From the NCBI GenBank assembly GCA_025504975.1, contig JANUWI010000002.1:992001-1056000 (forward strand): a stretch of DNA of 64,000 nucleotides. The letters run 5' to 3'. A model generated the notes under the pieces. That model was given only the letters and a program-made list of their open reading frames with translations. It ran no database searches and had not been told where the DNA came from. The stretch is from Plenodomus lindquistii (taxonomy: Eukaryota > Ascomycota > Dothideomycetes > Pleosporales > Leptosphaeriaceae). Position numbers and translations under genes: made by a program. Positions 44,513 through 55,313 of this stretch are shown in pieces (the stretch's first letter is position 1; every line of letters begins with the position of its first letter).

Positions 44513-47179
44513 ATGCAAACATATTCCGAAGCTGTCAAAGGCTCATCAAAGCGGTGGGAAATGGCCGAAACGAATTTCAGCCTCCAGCCCCAAACGTCCA
44601 ATTCGGCTCACGCAGCCAAGTCTAGCGGAGGTCGGCAAAGAGTCATATCATCATGTTTGACCTGCAGACGCAGGAAAGTCAAATGCGACCATGCTCATCC
44701 AATATGCGGTTCTTGCACTCGAGGTAGCCATGTTTGCACGTGGGCAGATCAAGTGCAGGCGGCTACGAGCTCTGGAAGAATATCGAAGACCGTGTGTAAC
44801 AACTATGGAAAAGCCTCCAAGAATGGAGATGTTCAAGCACGACTGGACCGGCTCGAGCAACTTCTGGAAAAAGCGGTCGGGAGCCAAGGAGGCAAAGCTG
44901 TTGCTTCCGTTCGATCCAGTACCGAATTGGAGAGGCCGGAACTCGCGCAGCTCACGCCATCTTCAGCCAGTCAAACATCTCACGGCGGCGGCATTGCCTC
45001 AGATGATGGGGACGGCACTCTCCTTCTTGATGGTGGGCAGTCGCAGTTCGTCTCTTCTTTACATTATGCGTTGCTAGCCGAAGAGGTCAGTATTAAGATG
45101 ATAGCGTTTTCTTGTTTTTAATCTTTTTCGTGCGACTAAATATAGGCTGACGACTCTTAGATCCATGACATCAAGGCTCTCTTAGGCGATAAGACAGAAG
45201 AGGAAAAAAGCGAGGTCCCACAGAGTACGCTGGTAGACCTCCTCTCATTAGGTCGAGCACGTTCTCAATCGAGCCTTGAACAGCTATTACCAAGTTCTCA
45301 AGAACAGCGCGACACTTTGCTCGATATTTACTTCGCCAATGTAGACCCTATGGTGCGGATTACGCACAAACCTACTGTGGTCCGCAAGTTTTCCTACTAC
45401 AACCAAGAAGCGCATCCCATCTCATTCGCAATATATTTCTCAGCTATCAATTCATTGCCTCCAAAGATCGTTCAAAACAAGTTTGGGGAAAGTAAGGAGA
45501 ACCTTCTTAACCGTTTCCAGCTCGGAGTTGAAATAACACTCGCTCGAGAGAACTACCTCACAACTTCAAGCCTTGAGATATTCCAAGGCTTTTTGCTATG
45601 GCTGATATGTATAATGCGGGAGGAAGATATGGGTGAGCATCCCAAGAACAGTAACTCGCTTTCTATTGACTTTGATTTCAGGGAAAGCGTGGGTGTTGCT
45701 TGGGTTAGCATTCCGCATTGCGTTGGATCAGGGCCTCCATCGCGACCCATCTTTATTCCCAGTCGGTTCTATGGATGCTCTCACCATTGAGTTACGACGC
45801 CGTCTGTGGCACCAGCTAGGTCACCTGGAATTTCGTGCTGCGGAGTGCAAAGGACAGGAGCCTAGCATATCGGAAGACTCTTATACGACACTTCCCCCAC
45901 GAAACATCGACGACGAAGACCTTGTAGAAGGAGCCAGTCCAGGACTCGCCCCATACGATGAGCAAAAATTCACCACAATAACTTTCCAGCTTGTACGATA
46001 CATCGGTACGAGAGCTTTACGACGTATAGTGCAGGATACCTATCGTCTGGAGCGGCGTATGCTAGACTGTGGGCTTCATGGCACCTCGAAGCCTGACCCT
46101 GCACAAGAGCTTCGGAACCTTTACGACCGAATTAAGATCATGCTGGACGAATTACATGAGGAAAACCACCGAAAATATCTTCACTACCTTAATCCAGAGA
46201 TACATATGCAGCGGATAACTCTGCAAGTGGCATCACTACTGGAGTGGAGGAGCTACTTGCTTTTCTGGCTGCGTATGCCCCGTGCATACCGTGACATTGT
46301 GTTCTCAGAGGACATTCGAAGATCGTAAGTCTCCTTGATGTCGCAATATTCCGGCGAGATCTGAAGGTACTAAGACGTTCAGAATCTTCGAGAAGTCTGT
46401 CAATTGTGTAGAGGCAGTGAACGGTGCTGCGTCTGATGTCGACACCGCTCGGTTCCAATGGCATATCGGTACGGCTCACTGCTTCCCGGGTTTTACCATG
46501 CTAATTGTGCAGGTGGTATCGCCTCATTTCAAGCTATCATGCATGTGCTCTCCGAGCTTCGAAATCCTCTATTCGATGCACCTGATAGACAGCGTGCATT
46601 GAGCGCATTACAGACGTCGCGCAACCTCAGAGAAAATAATAGCTCAAAAGCGTGGCAAGCAATAAGGAACATGATCGACAAAGCCGTCGCCGAGCACAAA
46701 GCATCTCCAAGGGAACAGCGGCCTGAAAGCTCAAGCACATATGTCAGCCCGCCCCAACCAATATCGAGCTCAATGCAACAGGACAGCGCATCGACTGGTG
46801 ATATGCGCATTTACTCGCCAATGGAAGCCATTCCGAGCTACTCTTATCAGCAAGGTCCACTGGCACAATACAACCCACCTACTGTGTCCCTCCCATCGCA
46901 GTCTTTAGGAACAGTGTCCATGGATCCAATGCAGAGCATACAAAATCAGACAGCACCTTCTTGGGAGGACTTCAGCTTCAACAACATAGCTAACATCGTG
47001 GGAGATGTTGGACCTACTCCTGGCGTTCTTCCAGACTTTGACTTTGTATGCTCTCTTGACGCTACTGTATGATGATGCACTGACTCAAGCAACAGGGCTT
47101 TTGGGGTGATCCCTTCAACTACGAAAACGAGGCTGCTATGCCCTTGCCAGATAACTTTTATCCCTGGTCTACCTCCTGA
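44513..47179 (+). CDS. Zn2Cys6 transcription factor with fungal-specific middle homology region
   Basis: Six exons: 44513-45085, 45161-45632, 45682-46324, 46383-46468, 46513-47045 and 47096-47179; 796 residues. The zinc cluster, about residues 48-75, reads SCLTCRRRKVKCDHAHPIC then GSCTRGSHVCTW, with six Cys as in Gal4. A short leucine-zipper-like helix follows (VQARLDRLEQLLEKAVG). The middle homology domain spans about 220-560, with LLDIYFANVDPMVRITHKPT, KAWVLLGLAFRIALDQGLHR and ELRRRLWHQLGHLEFR. The C-terminal ~200 residues are Ser/Pro/Gln-rich with an acidic end (PSWEDFSFNNI, GFWGDPFNYENEA), plausible activation segments. Start: the first in-frame ATG is used; the ATG at 44561 (GAAATGGCC) has a better context and is a strong alternative giving 780 residues. 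Targets are unknown. Confidence 0.87.
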
Positions 47180-48409
47180 GGACATTGAGCAGTACAACAA
47201 GCCGAGGACGATGCTTGAGATAGCCATGGCGCAACAAGAAGCTTCGTTTCTTCACGAGACGAATGCTCGCCTCGGCCTACGTCGACATACTGCCAAACGG
47301 ACAGCATACGGTCGCTTAAAGCTAATGTTGCACCCATCCTTGGTCAGTTCGTCATGGTTGTGTAGTCAACAGGCAATTGTATCTGCCACCATGGGTAGCT
47401 ATATACAGCACAACCAATCTCGTGTGTAATACTCACTCTCATGGGTAGGATGTTGTGCTGTCGAAGTTGTCTAGGACCGTCTATACCATCTTACGTCGGC
47501 GCCATGTCAAGAGACTGAATGTTCCCAAGGAAACGATACCACTCATAGGAATGGAGAATGTGGACGACTCGGCTTATTTTCTGACATAGCAAGCTGGCCA
47601 GATTTCCTTTGTTTTCCGAAGACATTAAATCTTCGGTGTACTAGTTCAGAGCCTTCGTCGTCAGTGGCGTAAGTCTCACGGACTGTGGCGACGATGTGGC
47701 TTGAAGTCACCAGACGGATGACAGCGGCAAGCCATCAGCCGGGCAACGCTGCGGAAGGTTCGGGTCCGCGATATACACAGTACAATTTTCGCTTGCGTCC
47801 GCGCGTGAAGCGCTGGTCCGAAGGAGGTCTCTCTCTTGACTCTGTGATAGAAAGTCAAGTGCACGCTCGTGCATATAGGCATTGAAGAATGCATGGCGCA
47901 TGCTTGTACGCACCACAAACTGCCAATCTCACCCGAAATGTCAAACTGCGTCATCGCTCTCTCGAATCCAACATCCAGGAACCTGCACTCATCTAATCCC
48001 ATTTGCGCTCAAGTGCCATGGCTATGGGGCTCTAAAATTAACAAGCGCGTGGCGTTGCCGGGTTAAGGCCAGACCCTGGCCGCGGGGACGCGAGGCTGCT
48101 GGGCGACGATCCACAACTGAGGCTGAGACTGTCTGACATTCACAGGACATTCTCGCTGCGCAGCTGCCTGTTCTTCTTCTTTCACCTTTTGTATATTTGC
48201 ATGCCGATATATTGTTACCCTGAGGACGATTATTGCACTATAGATTGACAATCCACGGCGACATACAGCGGTACTCGACGCCGAAGCGAGTGATCCAGAC
48301 TTGTTTGCAAGGCTGGGCTGTGTTTACACTCACCCTTTCTCCTGGTTGCGAGCCGACGACGCATCACTAGAACCCATCGGGGACATCATAAGAGGAGGGC
48401 AAGACCAAG
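47180..48409. other. Intergenic region upstream of the MARVEL-type gene
   Basis: 1.2 kb between two forward genes. A protein-like frame overlaps the end of the preceding gene and runs to about 47429, but it has no independent start context or splice support. Nothing else seen. Confidence 0.45.
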
Positions 48410-49481
48410 ATGAGGGTGCCGCAGTCGTATATCCAGAAATGCAAGGTCGTGGCGCATACGATCCAGTCTGTTTTCGTCTTCGTGGCGGCAGTCCTGACGA
48501 TTGCTGTCATGGTGAAAGACGGGTCGACAGGAGGTCCGACCAAATACTATTTCGCTATGGTTAGTTGACCTCGACCCGGAAAGCTGTACTGCCTTGCTCG
48601 TCCCCTAGAATAGGCGTGCAGCTCGAGAGGATACAAGGCTGACAGCTTCATAGTGCTTCTTCTCGATACCAGCGATCATCTATCTCATCATGGTGCCCAT
48701 GTGGACAAGAGCCGCACGCTTCTCTAGCGCGTATGCTTTTCTCGCTGTCGATGCGCTGTTCACCATTCTGTGGTTCGCAGCGTTCATCGCGGTCGCCATG
48801 TGGAACTCGAGCGGCATTAAAAAGGGTGCGAAGGAGAAGAAAGTTAAAGATGACGAAAGGGACTGCAAAACCTTTGCGTACGGAAACGAGAGCAAGTGCA
48901 AAGTCAGCAAGGCTACAGTTGGCTTGGGGGTCGTGATATTGTAAGTTGCCCTCCGTGCTGCACCTACGTGGTAGCTTAGCCGCTAACCATGCCCCGATAG
49001 CCTCCTTTTTGGAATCACGACCGGTATCAGCGGATACTACTTTGTCAAATACAAGCGAGAAGGCGTCCTCCCATACGAGTCGAAAGACCCGAACCCCCAC
49101 CACATCTCCGGCGAAACATCGAAAGACAATGCGTGGTCTACCGAAATCGAGACAGCGCAGCGCGACTCGACAGACTCCGTCGACCGTCACACTGACCACG
49201 GCAGCAACCAACAAGAAGACGAGTACGCGCTCCTACACAGCACAGAGACAGACGAGGGACGGCACCCTGGGAGACCACTGAGTTGGGGCGACAACAGGAA
49301 TGATGGGTACTCGAGGCCGATACCCTCGTATGCCGAGTACAGGGACACTAGTGCACCTGGTGCTGACGCGCTGAGTCCTGGAGGGTATGAGGACTACAGA
49401 AGGGAGGCTGGAGCTGGAGGTATAGATGGAGTCAATAGGCAGCCGAGTCATGGTGGCAGCGGGTACAGCTTTGGACGATGA
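48410..49481 (+). CDS. Four-span MARVEL-type membrane protein
   Basis: Three exons: 48410-48559, 48654-48940 and 49001-49481; 305 residues. Four hydrophobic segments are arranged as in MARVEL proteins: around HTIQSVFVFVAAVLTIAVMV, FSIPAIIYLIMVP, FLAVDALFTILWFAAFIAVA and VGLGVVIFLLFGITTGISGY. The loop between spans 3 and 4 has two Cys (ERDCKTF and ESKCKV) that may pair. The ~140-residue tail is hydrophilic, acidic, and rich in Ser, Tyr, Gly and Asp (PSYAEYRD, GGYEDYRRE). Such proteins usually act in membrane domains of the cell cortex, but no specific role can be read here. The start follows CAAG and precedes the first span directly. The introns have good acceptors; the second has a GCTAAC branch point. 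Confidence 0.8.
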
Positions 49482-51053
49482 TAAGCATACCCCCGCAACG
49501 CGGCGAATTTGGAGTTGTACAGGAAACATTTTGGAATTTAGCGAACACGAATTATCTCATCTCACCTGCTTACGTCAAAAGCATTATGATAGTGTTTGCA
49601 TATCCACGAGCGTAGCTTCTCGAAATCATGCCATGTGATACATATCCCGAACACGATTGACGGGTTGTATGTTGTACTGTTTGTAAAACGGTATCGGCCG
49701 AGTGCAGGTGATCCATCCCCAGCAACCGCTAGGCTAAGCTTCGATGTCAGGGTGTAAAGGTGCCCTCATGTATGAGCACAGACAACCGACAGCCTCATCG
49801 CGGAGCAGCGTGAGAGACCGTGGTACCGTCTGGCGTCATCGTCATCATGTACTAAAATATGCAACATCCTGCTCGACGTTGATGTAGCGTGTGCTTTTCC
49901 ATCGCAGTTGACGTCTTTGCATCTTCGATGCCCCTCTGAACTGATTTCTGGACTGCAGCTCTCATGATGATGAATTCTTTGTTGTTGGCTTGTGGTTTAG
50001 AGGACGCGGAAATGATGTGGATCACGCGCCCTTCAGCTCACTGCCTGTGCCTGTACCTATGCCGTCCCAGAGTGATTAGTCTTTACAATGGGCCCGGCAA
50101 ATCTTTCCTACCCAATACAGCTTTGGCTATGGCTAACCACGACATATGCATACGGAGAAGACCGGTATGTCCCGCCACGAGCTCGACGCATCGTGATTGC
50201 AGGTGTGCGAAGGGCGACTCCGAATCCGAAGCTCGAGTGCAAAACTGACAAACTGCTTGGTCCACTGGCAACGACTAACTTTACAGGCCAAAGTGCAAGA
50301 TCGGTTGTATGTTTTCTGACCTTTGTAGCATGAGAGCCGAGACAAGGTGTAGAAATGTGACGATAAGGTTGAGGCATAAACAATGATTTACATCTCCAAT
50401 GTATAATGATCCAAATATGTGACCATGAAAAATCCGGGAAGAGACAACAAACACGACGTGTGGTGGGTGGCGGGATACGTGCGCCCGGTTCCCACGTCTA
50501 GAAGGTGGATTTCGACTAGTGGTTTTAGTGGGCACCCCCGAAGCGAGCCTCGGTTCATCAGCTCATCCCTCTGTCGATCATGCCAACTTGCCTCTCCTGT
50601 GTAAAATATGGCATTACACACAGGAACAATGGGTGACACGAACTAGAGTACCGACCAGGCAGTTGTTACTGGTCCCAGCAACTGCTGCTTGGAATCTGAA
50701 TGAGCGGCCAACACATTATTTCCGGCTGCGGATCTCTGCAGCCGCTGAAGTCGACTCTACTAATCAATCCCGCACGTCCTGGGCTGTTTTGTAATCAAAT
50801 CATACCAGTGTTGTGCCAGAAGTCGTCCCTAGATAATATGATGTAGTCCCCGCTTGTTCGTCAGGCCCTCTTGGTGCGCCTTATTGCGACTACATCTTGG
50901 TGCCTTCGTTTCTGGCTTCCCTTTAGATTCCCACTCTGTGTTCAATCACTGCGAACCTTCTGCTCGACTTCCGCCACGCTGTATATCAATTTTGTCCGCA
51001 AGTGGAGGTTAATGCAGTGTATTCCGTTCATGGTACCAATCAATCGGGATCGA
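49482..51053. other. Intergenic region upstream of the glutathione transferase gene
   Basis: 1.57 kb. Short frames on both strands, none supported. An in-frame extension upstream of the GST start (from about 50871) has no ATG before 51012. Confidence 0.5.
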
Positions 51054-52064
51054 ATGGCTTCCACCTTCCGCGGCACCATTCCATCTGAACGCTTTCCTGC
51101 AGAAAAGGACCGTTACGTACTTTATTACAACACCGTCTGCCCTTGGGCACATCGTGCGATTATCGTTTGCGCGTTGAAGGGTCTAGAAGATGTGATAGAG
51201 ATAGTAGAGGTTGATGCGAGAGATCCAGTCCATGGCTGGTACTTTTCAGGACACAGGGGACCCCAGCGAGATCCCGTCTCCGGCGCAAAACGTTTGAAGG
51301 AGCTGTACCTTTCTGCAGATCCAGATTATAAAGGGAGAATAACTATTCCTGTGCTATGGGATAAAAAGCAACGTACGCGTTCCATCGCGAGAACTTATGG
51401 GGGCAGAGACTGACCATGTTGTAGGCACCATTGTAAGCAACGAAAGCTCAGACATTGCTCGATTACTCATCGACGCTTTCGACCACCTAGTACCGCATGA
51501 AAAGAGAGAATTGAGCAAAGGCAAAGCGGGTCTTCGTCCGTCCCATTTGATAAGAGAAATAGACGAACTGAACGATTGGGTGTACGACACCGTGAACAAC
51601 GGTGTTTACAAAGTTGGCCTCACAAAGTCTCAGGCGGCGTATACAGAGCATGTCACTCGACTCTTTCAATCGCTGGACCGGTTGGAGAGCCACCTTTCAG
51701 AGCCGGGGCACCATCCGTACTTGTTTGGACCATACATCACAGAGGCCGACATTCGGCTCTACACTACACTGATTCGTTTCGACATTGCATACTACCCATT
51801 CTTCCAATGCAACATGAAGATGATACGGCTGGACTATCCGCAACTGCATCACTGGCTGAGGCGTTTATACTGGGATGACAGCACTGACACAGCGGGAGGC
51901 GCATTCAGGAAAACCACGAATTTAGAAGCTGTAGGTCAAAGTGACTTGTATCTGAGCTCATTTCAAAGACTGACGCATAGTAGATCAAGCGAGGATATGC
52001 GAGCGTCGCAGGACGGAAAGGTGTCATACCTGTCGGACCAACACCCTACATCATGCCTTTGTAA
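51054..52064 (+). CDS. ECM4: ECM4/GTO-type glutathione transferase (glutathionyl-hydroquinone reductase)
   Basis: Omega-like GST family that reduces glutathionyl-hydroquinones and other thioethers using a catalytic Cys. Three exons: 51054-51372, 51425-51930 and 51984-52064; 301 residues. The active-site motif is NTVCPWAHRAIIV, followed by the glutathione-binding TIVSNESSDIARL. The C-terminal domain has NDWVYDTVNNGVYKVGL, YLFGPYITEADIRLYTTLIR and LHHWLRRLYWDD, all ECM4 hallmarks. The last exon restores the conserved end IKRGYASVAG...GPTPYIMPL; reading through intron 2 would instead give an unrelated tail to 52281. Start: the ATG at 51054 gives MASTFRG; in-frame ATGs at 51012 and 51030 would add 14 or 8 residues. 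Confidence 0.9.
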
Positions 52065-52434
52065 TTTCCAGCAAGTAGAGATGGTGGTCTCTTTTTTCGA
52101 TATACCCCATTGTTTCTCTGTTCAATCAAAAATCTTTTCGATTCAATGCGTCCCTGATTGTACTACACCATCGTCACTGGTATTGACGCCGCCCAATAAA
52201 GCAGAGATTGTAATTATATTTCAAGCATACCATTCTAAGACATCAACTGGAGTATACAGCGCCACCAGCAGTATCTTCTGAAGTGCACTATTTCCAAGGC
52301 ATGCAGACTGACGCGCTAGTGCTAGCGCGGTGTATGACGTCGAAGGATCCATGCACGCGTCTGATACAAGTTCTCGCGGCAGAACTTAACAGCAGTAAAC
52401 ATCGTTACATCTAGAACGATACGCAGGATTTAAC
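52065..52434. other. Intergenic gap between two forward genes
   Basis: 370 bp holding the GST 3' region and the promoter of the glycine-zipper gene. Nothing else seen. Confidence 0.5.
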
Positions 52435-53508
52435 ATGCCCAACAAAGCAAAGAAGGAATCATCGCAAGATGGCTCCAAATCCAACGACCCTGCTGTCAAC
52501 GAAGAGGAAGTCCGTCAAGAATCCTCAAAAGCAGCCAATGCCTCCTTACAAGCTCAGAAAAAGGCAGATGAATTGAAGAAAGCTGCAGCCGGCGCAGGAG
52601 ATGCAGATGAACGGCAGAAGATTATGGAACAAGCGATCGACAAACAAATCGAAGCCGAGTCCTTTGGGAAAACTGCCAAATACATGCGCTCCGGGGCGTT
52701 CCAAGGGTTAGCGATGGGAACAGGTCTGGGTGTTGCGCCAGGAGCTACATTGGGAGCCATCACAGGGACTCTTGTTGGTAGCGTATCTTCCACGCTTCTC
52801 GGTGGGATAGGAGGAGGTATTGGCGCTGCCGCAGGTGCAATCAATGGACCATTCTGGGACATGAGCAAGTTGGCAGGCAAAGGCATCCGAAAAATCACGG
52901 GTGATCTACCAAGTTGGGCGGCGAGTGATGAGCAGAAGAAATCGCTCGAGAAGATGCTGGAAGGTGTCAACGACGAGAAGATGCCAGATCAGCAAGAGTT
53001 GAAAGGGCTGGTAAAGGATGGTGGAGAAGCGGCCATGGATGTCGACGAAGGCTGGATGAAGAAGATCAAGAGTTACCTGCCGAGTATACCGTGGTTGACA
53101 GGGTCGGGTGGCTCTGGGCAGCAGAGTGATGACAAAAAGGATAAGGCGAACTCGAATGACGACGACACAAAGGAGTCGACTTCAGAAGCGAATTCAGCGT
53201 CTAACTCAGACGAGAAGCCTCGTAAAAAGCCACGGAAATTGGAAGTAAAGTCACATTCCGAGAAAGACTCATCCGACAAATCTCAACCTGAAAAAGAGAA
53301 GGAATCATCTGAGAAGTCACAGTCCGAACAAGAATCATCTGAATCGTCAAAACCTGGGCAAGACGCGTCTGAAGCACCGAGTGACGAGAAGAAAAAGAAG
53401 AGGCCTAGGAAGCTTGAGACAAGGTCTGCCAAAGATGGCGACGAGGTGGCATCAAAATCTCAACCCGACAAAACACAGCCGCCAAAACTAGAGAAACGAA
53501 CCTCGTGA
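52435..53508 (+). CDS. Glycine-zipper protein with charged repetitive tail
   Basis: Single exon, 357 residues; I do not recognise a named family. Layout: a charged helical N terminus (about 1-85, Lys/Glu/Ala-rich, coiled-coil-like); a Gly/Ala-rich hydrophobic block (about 88-140) with repeated GxxxG spacing (GLAMGTGLGVAPGATLGAIT and GGIGGGIGAAAGAINGPFW), the pattern of glycine zippers that insert into or oligomerise in membranes; a segment with WDMSKLAGKGIRKITGDLPS; then a very Ser/Glu/Lys-rich disordered tail. The tail has two copies of a KxRKLE motif (KKPRKLEVKS and KRPRKLETRS) and repeated SEKSQxE units. No signal peptide. Conserved block plus variable tail suggests a real gene; the function is unknown. 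Confidence 0.75.
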   Translation: MPNKAKKESSQDGSKSNDPAVNEEEVRQESSKAANASLQAQKKADELKKAAAGAGDADERQKIMEQAIDKQIEAESFGKTAKYMRSGAFQGLAMGTGLGVAPGATLGAITGTLVGSVSSTLLGGIGGGIGAAAGAINGPFWDMSKLAGKGIRKITGDLPSWAASDEQKKSLEKMLEGVNDEKMPDQQELKGLVKDGGEAAMDVDEGWMKKIKSYLPSIPWLTGSGGSGQQSDDKKDKANSNDDDTKESTSEANSASNSDEKPRKKPRKLEVKSHSEKDSSDKSQPEKEKESSEKSQSEQESSESSKPGQDASEAPSDEKKKKRPRKLETRSAKDGDEVASKSQPDKTQPPKLEKRTS

Positions 53509-55313
53509 TGCGTTCGAGACAATCATGTACATTAGAGCAAGTTGAGTTGCACATCTCTAGACACTTTACCACTAGCAGAGACGCCATGAAAGCAGCGGTA
53601 TCTTCGTTCACCTCCTACCCTTAATTACTAGTCAAAAACGAGCAGTCAATTCTACATGGCAACTCGAATCACGCATCTAACACTTGCAATTTGGATGGTT
53701 TACATGTACATCTCAACGCCATCTCGTTTATGCTGTGACATTGCTCGCTTGAAAGGAGTATAGGCAAATGCCTTCGTAGCTGGTAGTCCAGGTGATGATT
53801 ACTAATGATCTCCCACTGATGTAAAGCAGTGATTGCTTGGGACAAGTAAAAGAGCAATTGACGGTATGGACTGCGTGTATGTCTAAACTGCTGCTGTCTT
53901 TGGCCCTGGCATGAGGAAGTATTAGAAGAGTCGAGAGAGGAGGGATGACATCGCGCACATGCGATTGCATTGTGTGGATGAAATACGTGACCACACGATG
54001 ATGCAGAAGCTATGATGCGAGGATTTGAACTGGTCTTTACGGCACTTTCCTTTCCAGGTGAGGCCGTGCTGTTGTATTACGCTGGGAGGAGACAAAGAGT
54101 ATGTTTCGCTTGCGATTGGATAGCCTCATACCTCTGCACCACCACTGACTATTGGGCTTCAACTACAAAGACAAGATGAGAGGGTCATTGTGCGGTCGCT
54201 GGCCTTATCAAGATAATGGGAGAGCTATCATGAATACGTACCTGAGCAATCGGAAGGATTCACAAGATTTATCACTGAATTTGTGGCCTTCTCCCAATAC
54301 AAACAATCCAAAAATTCATACCTGCCGAAGCCAGCGGATAAAAAACATACTCCTCAATCCCAACAACCTTACAGTCAGCCATATGGTGCGCGAACCGCAA
54401 CAAGTCCCCACCGAACAAGTCAAGTAACGTACCATAAATATCGCAATGCAAGACCAGCACAAGAACAGACCTACCTCCGAACCACCCAACACCCAAACAG
54501 CACCTCAGCCCATCTTTATCGCGCCCTATTCCAGCCATTCCAATCTTCTCAACTCGCTCAGATCGCCCACCCGTTCTCGATCCTTCAAGAACCCACTCAT
54601 ACCCATGTCTAGCCCAATGCGATGGGACCCACAAACCGACCGAACACTGAAGTTGCGATCGACAATTCCCACACACAAACGCGCCGAAGACGCATAAGCA
54701 ACAGCTACTCTATCCCAAGGTGTGTAAAGCCTGGGGTGTATGTATAGTAATTCTCGGTCCGTCGCCGTAGACTTTGCCAACGCGTTTGCAGCGCCGCCCG
54801 GTGGTAATATTGAGAAGTTGAGACGTGTTGCCAACTGCCTAAACAAGGGTAGGTAGGCAACAAGGCAGGCGACGGCAGAGAAATGCGCTTACCGTATACC
54901 TGGCCCATTTATCCATCTGTGCCTGGCAGCGTTAACAGACATGCATGATTCCAGTGGGTGGCCTCAAAAGTCTTGGTGCCTGTTACATGTGCACAAGGCT
55001 GCAGGCTTGCAGCTTACGGCGGCAATCTAATCACGACACCCACCCATGCCCATCCCGTTTCTCATGCAGAATCCAGAGACGTGAGCATGCAAGTACACCG
55101 AACGGCCCCCAAGGGGAAGGGGCCCCTGGTCCTCGTATGTCATATTTACGGATCCGATGCCCCCACTGCGTACGCATTCACTTCTCTCTCTCTCGTCTGA
55201 CATCTGGTCTTGCTGTCCTTGGTGTACATATCTACCATAGGTATCTGCACTCTCCTTGACTGTTTGTTTGTTTGTTGAATGTCGTGTATGCGCGACTGCG
55301 TCGCTCGTTGAAT
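53509..55313. other. Long gap, mostly without recognisable genes
   Basis: 1.8 kb between the glycine-zipper gene and the glycosyltransferase. One weak small-gene candidate lies at 54446-54697. TTTG repeats occur just before the glycosyltransferase start (about 55262-55274). A T-loop-like string near 54020 does not fold into a tRNA. Confidence 0.45.
54446..54697 (+). CDS. Possible small Pro/Ser-rich protein (weak)
   Basis: An 83-codon frame reading MQDQHKNRPTSEPPNTQT and ending RSTIPTHKRAEDA. Composition (Pro, Ser, Thr, Arg) and codon use resemble genuine fungal short disordered proteins, and RSFKNPLIPMSSPMRWDPQT looks like possible conserved sequence. A spliced version starting at the ATG near 54384 and skipping a 45 bp intron would give a slightly different N terminus. 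No family recognised; other frames in this area are also open, so this may be chance. Confidence 0.3.
   Translation: MQDQHKNRPTSEPPNTQTAPQPIFIAPYSSHSNLLNSLRSPTRSRSFKNPLIPMSSPMRWDPQTDRTLKLRSTIPTHKRAEDA

Noticed and set aside
47106..47429. Forward frame with protein-like EDIEQYNKPRTMLEIAMAQQ
   Set aside because: It overlaps the last exon of the zinc-cluster factor and has no start context; most likely 3' untranslated sequence.
52065..52281. Read-through extension of the glutathione transferase
   Set aside because: The spliced last exon restores the conserved IKRGYASVAG and YIMPL end, so the longer unspliced tail is an artefact.
54000..54080. Reverse-strand GTTCAAATCC resembling a tRNA T-loop
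   Set aside because: No matching 5 bp T-stem, anticodon arm or acceptor stem can be drawn around it.
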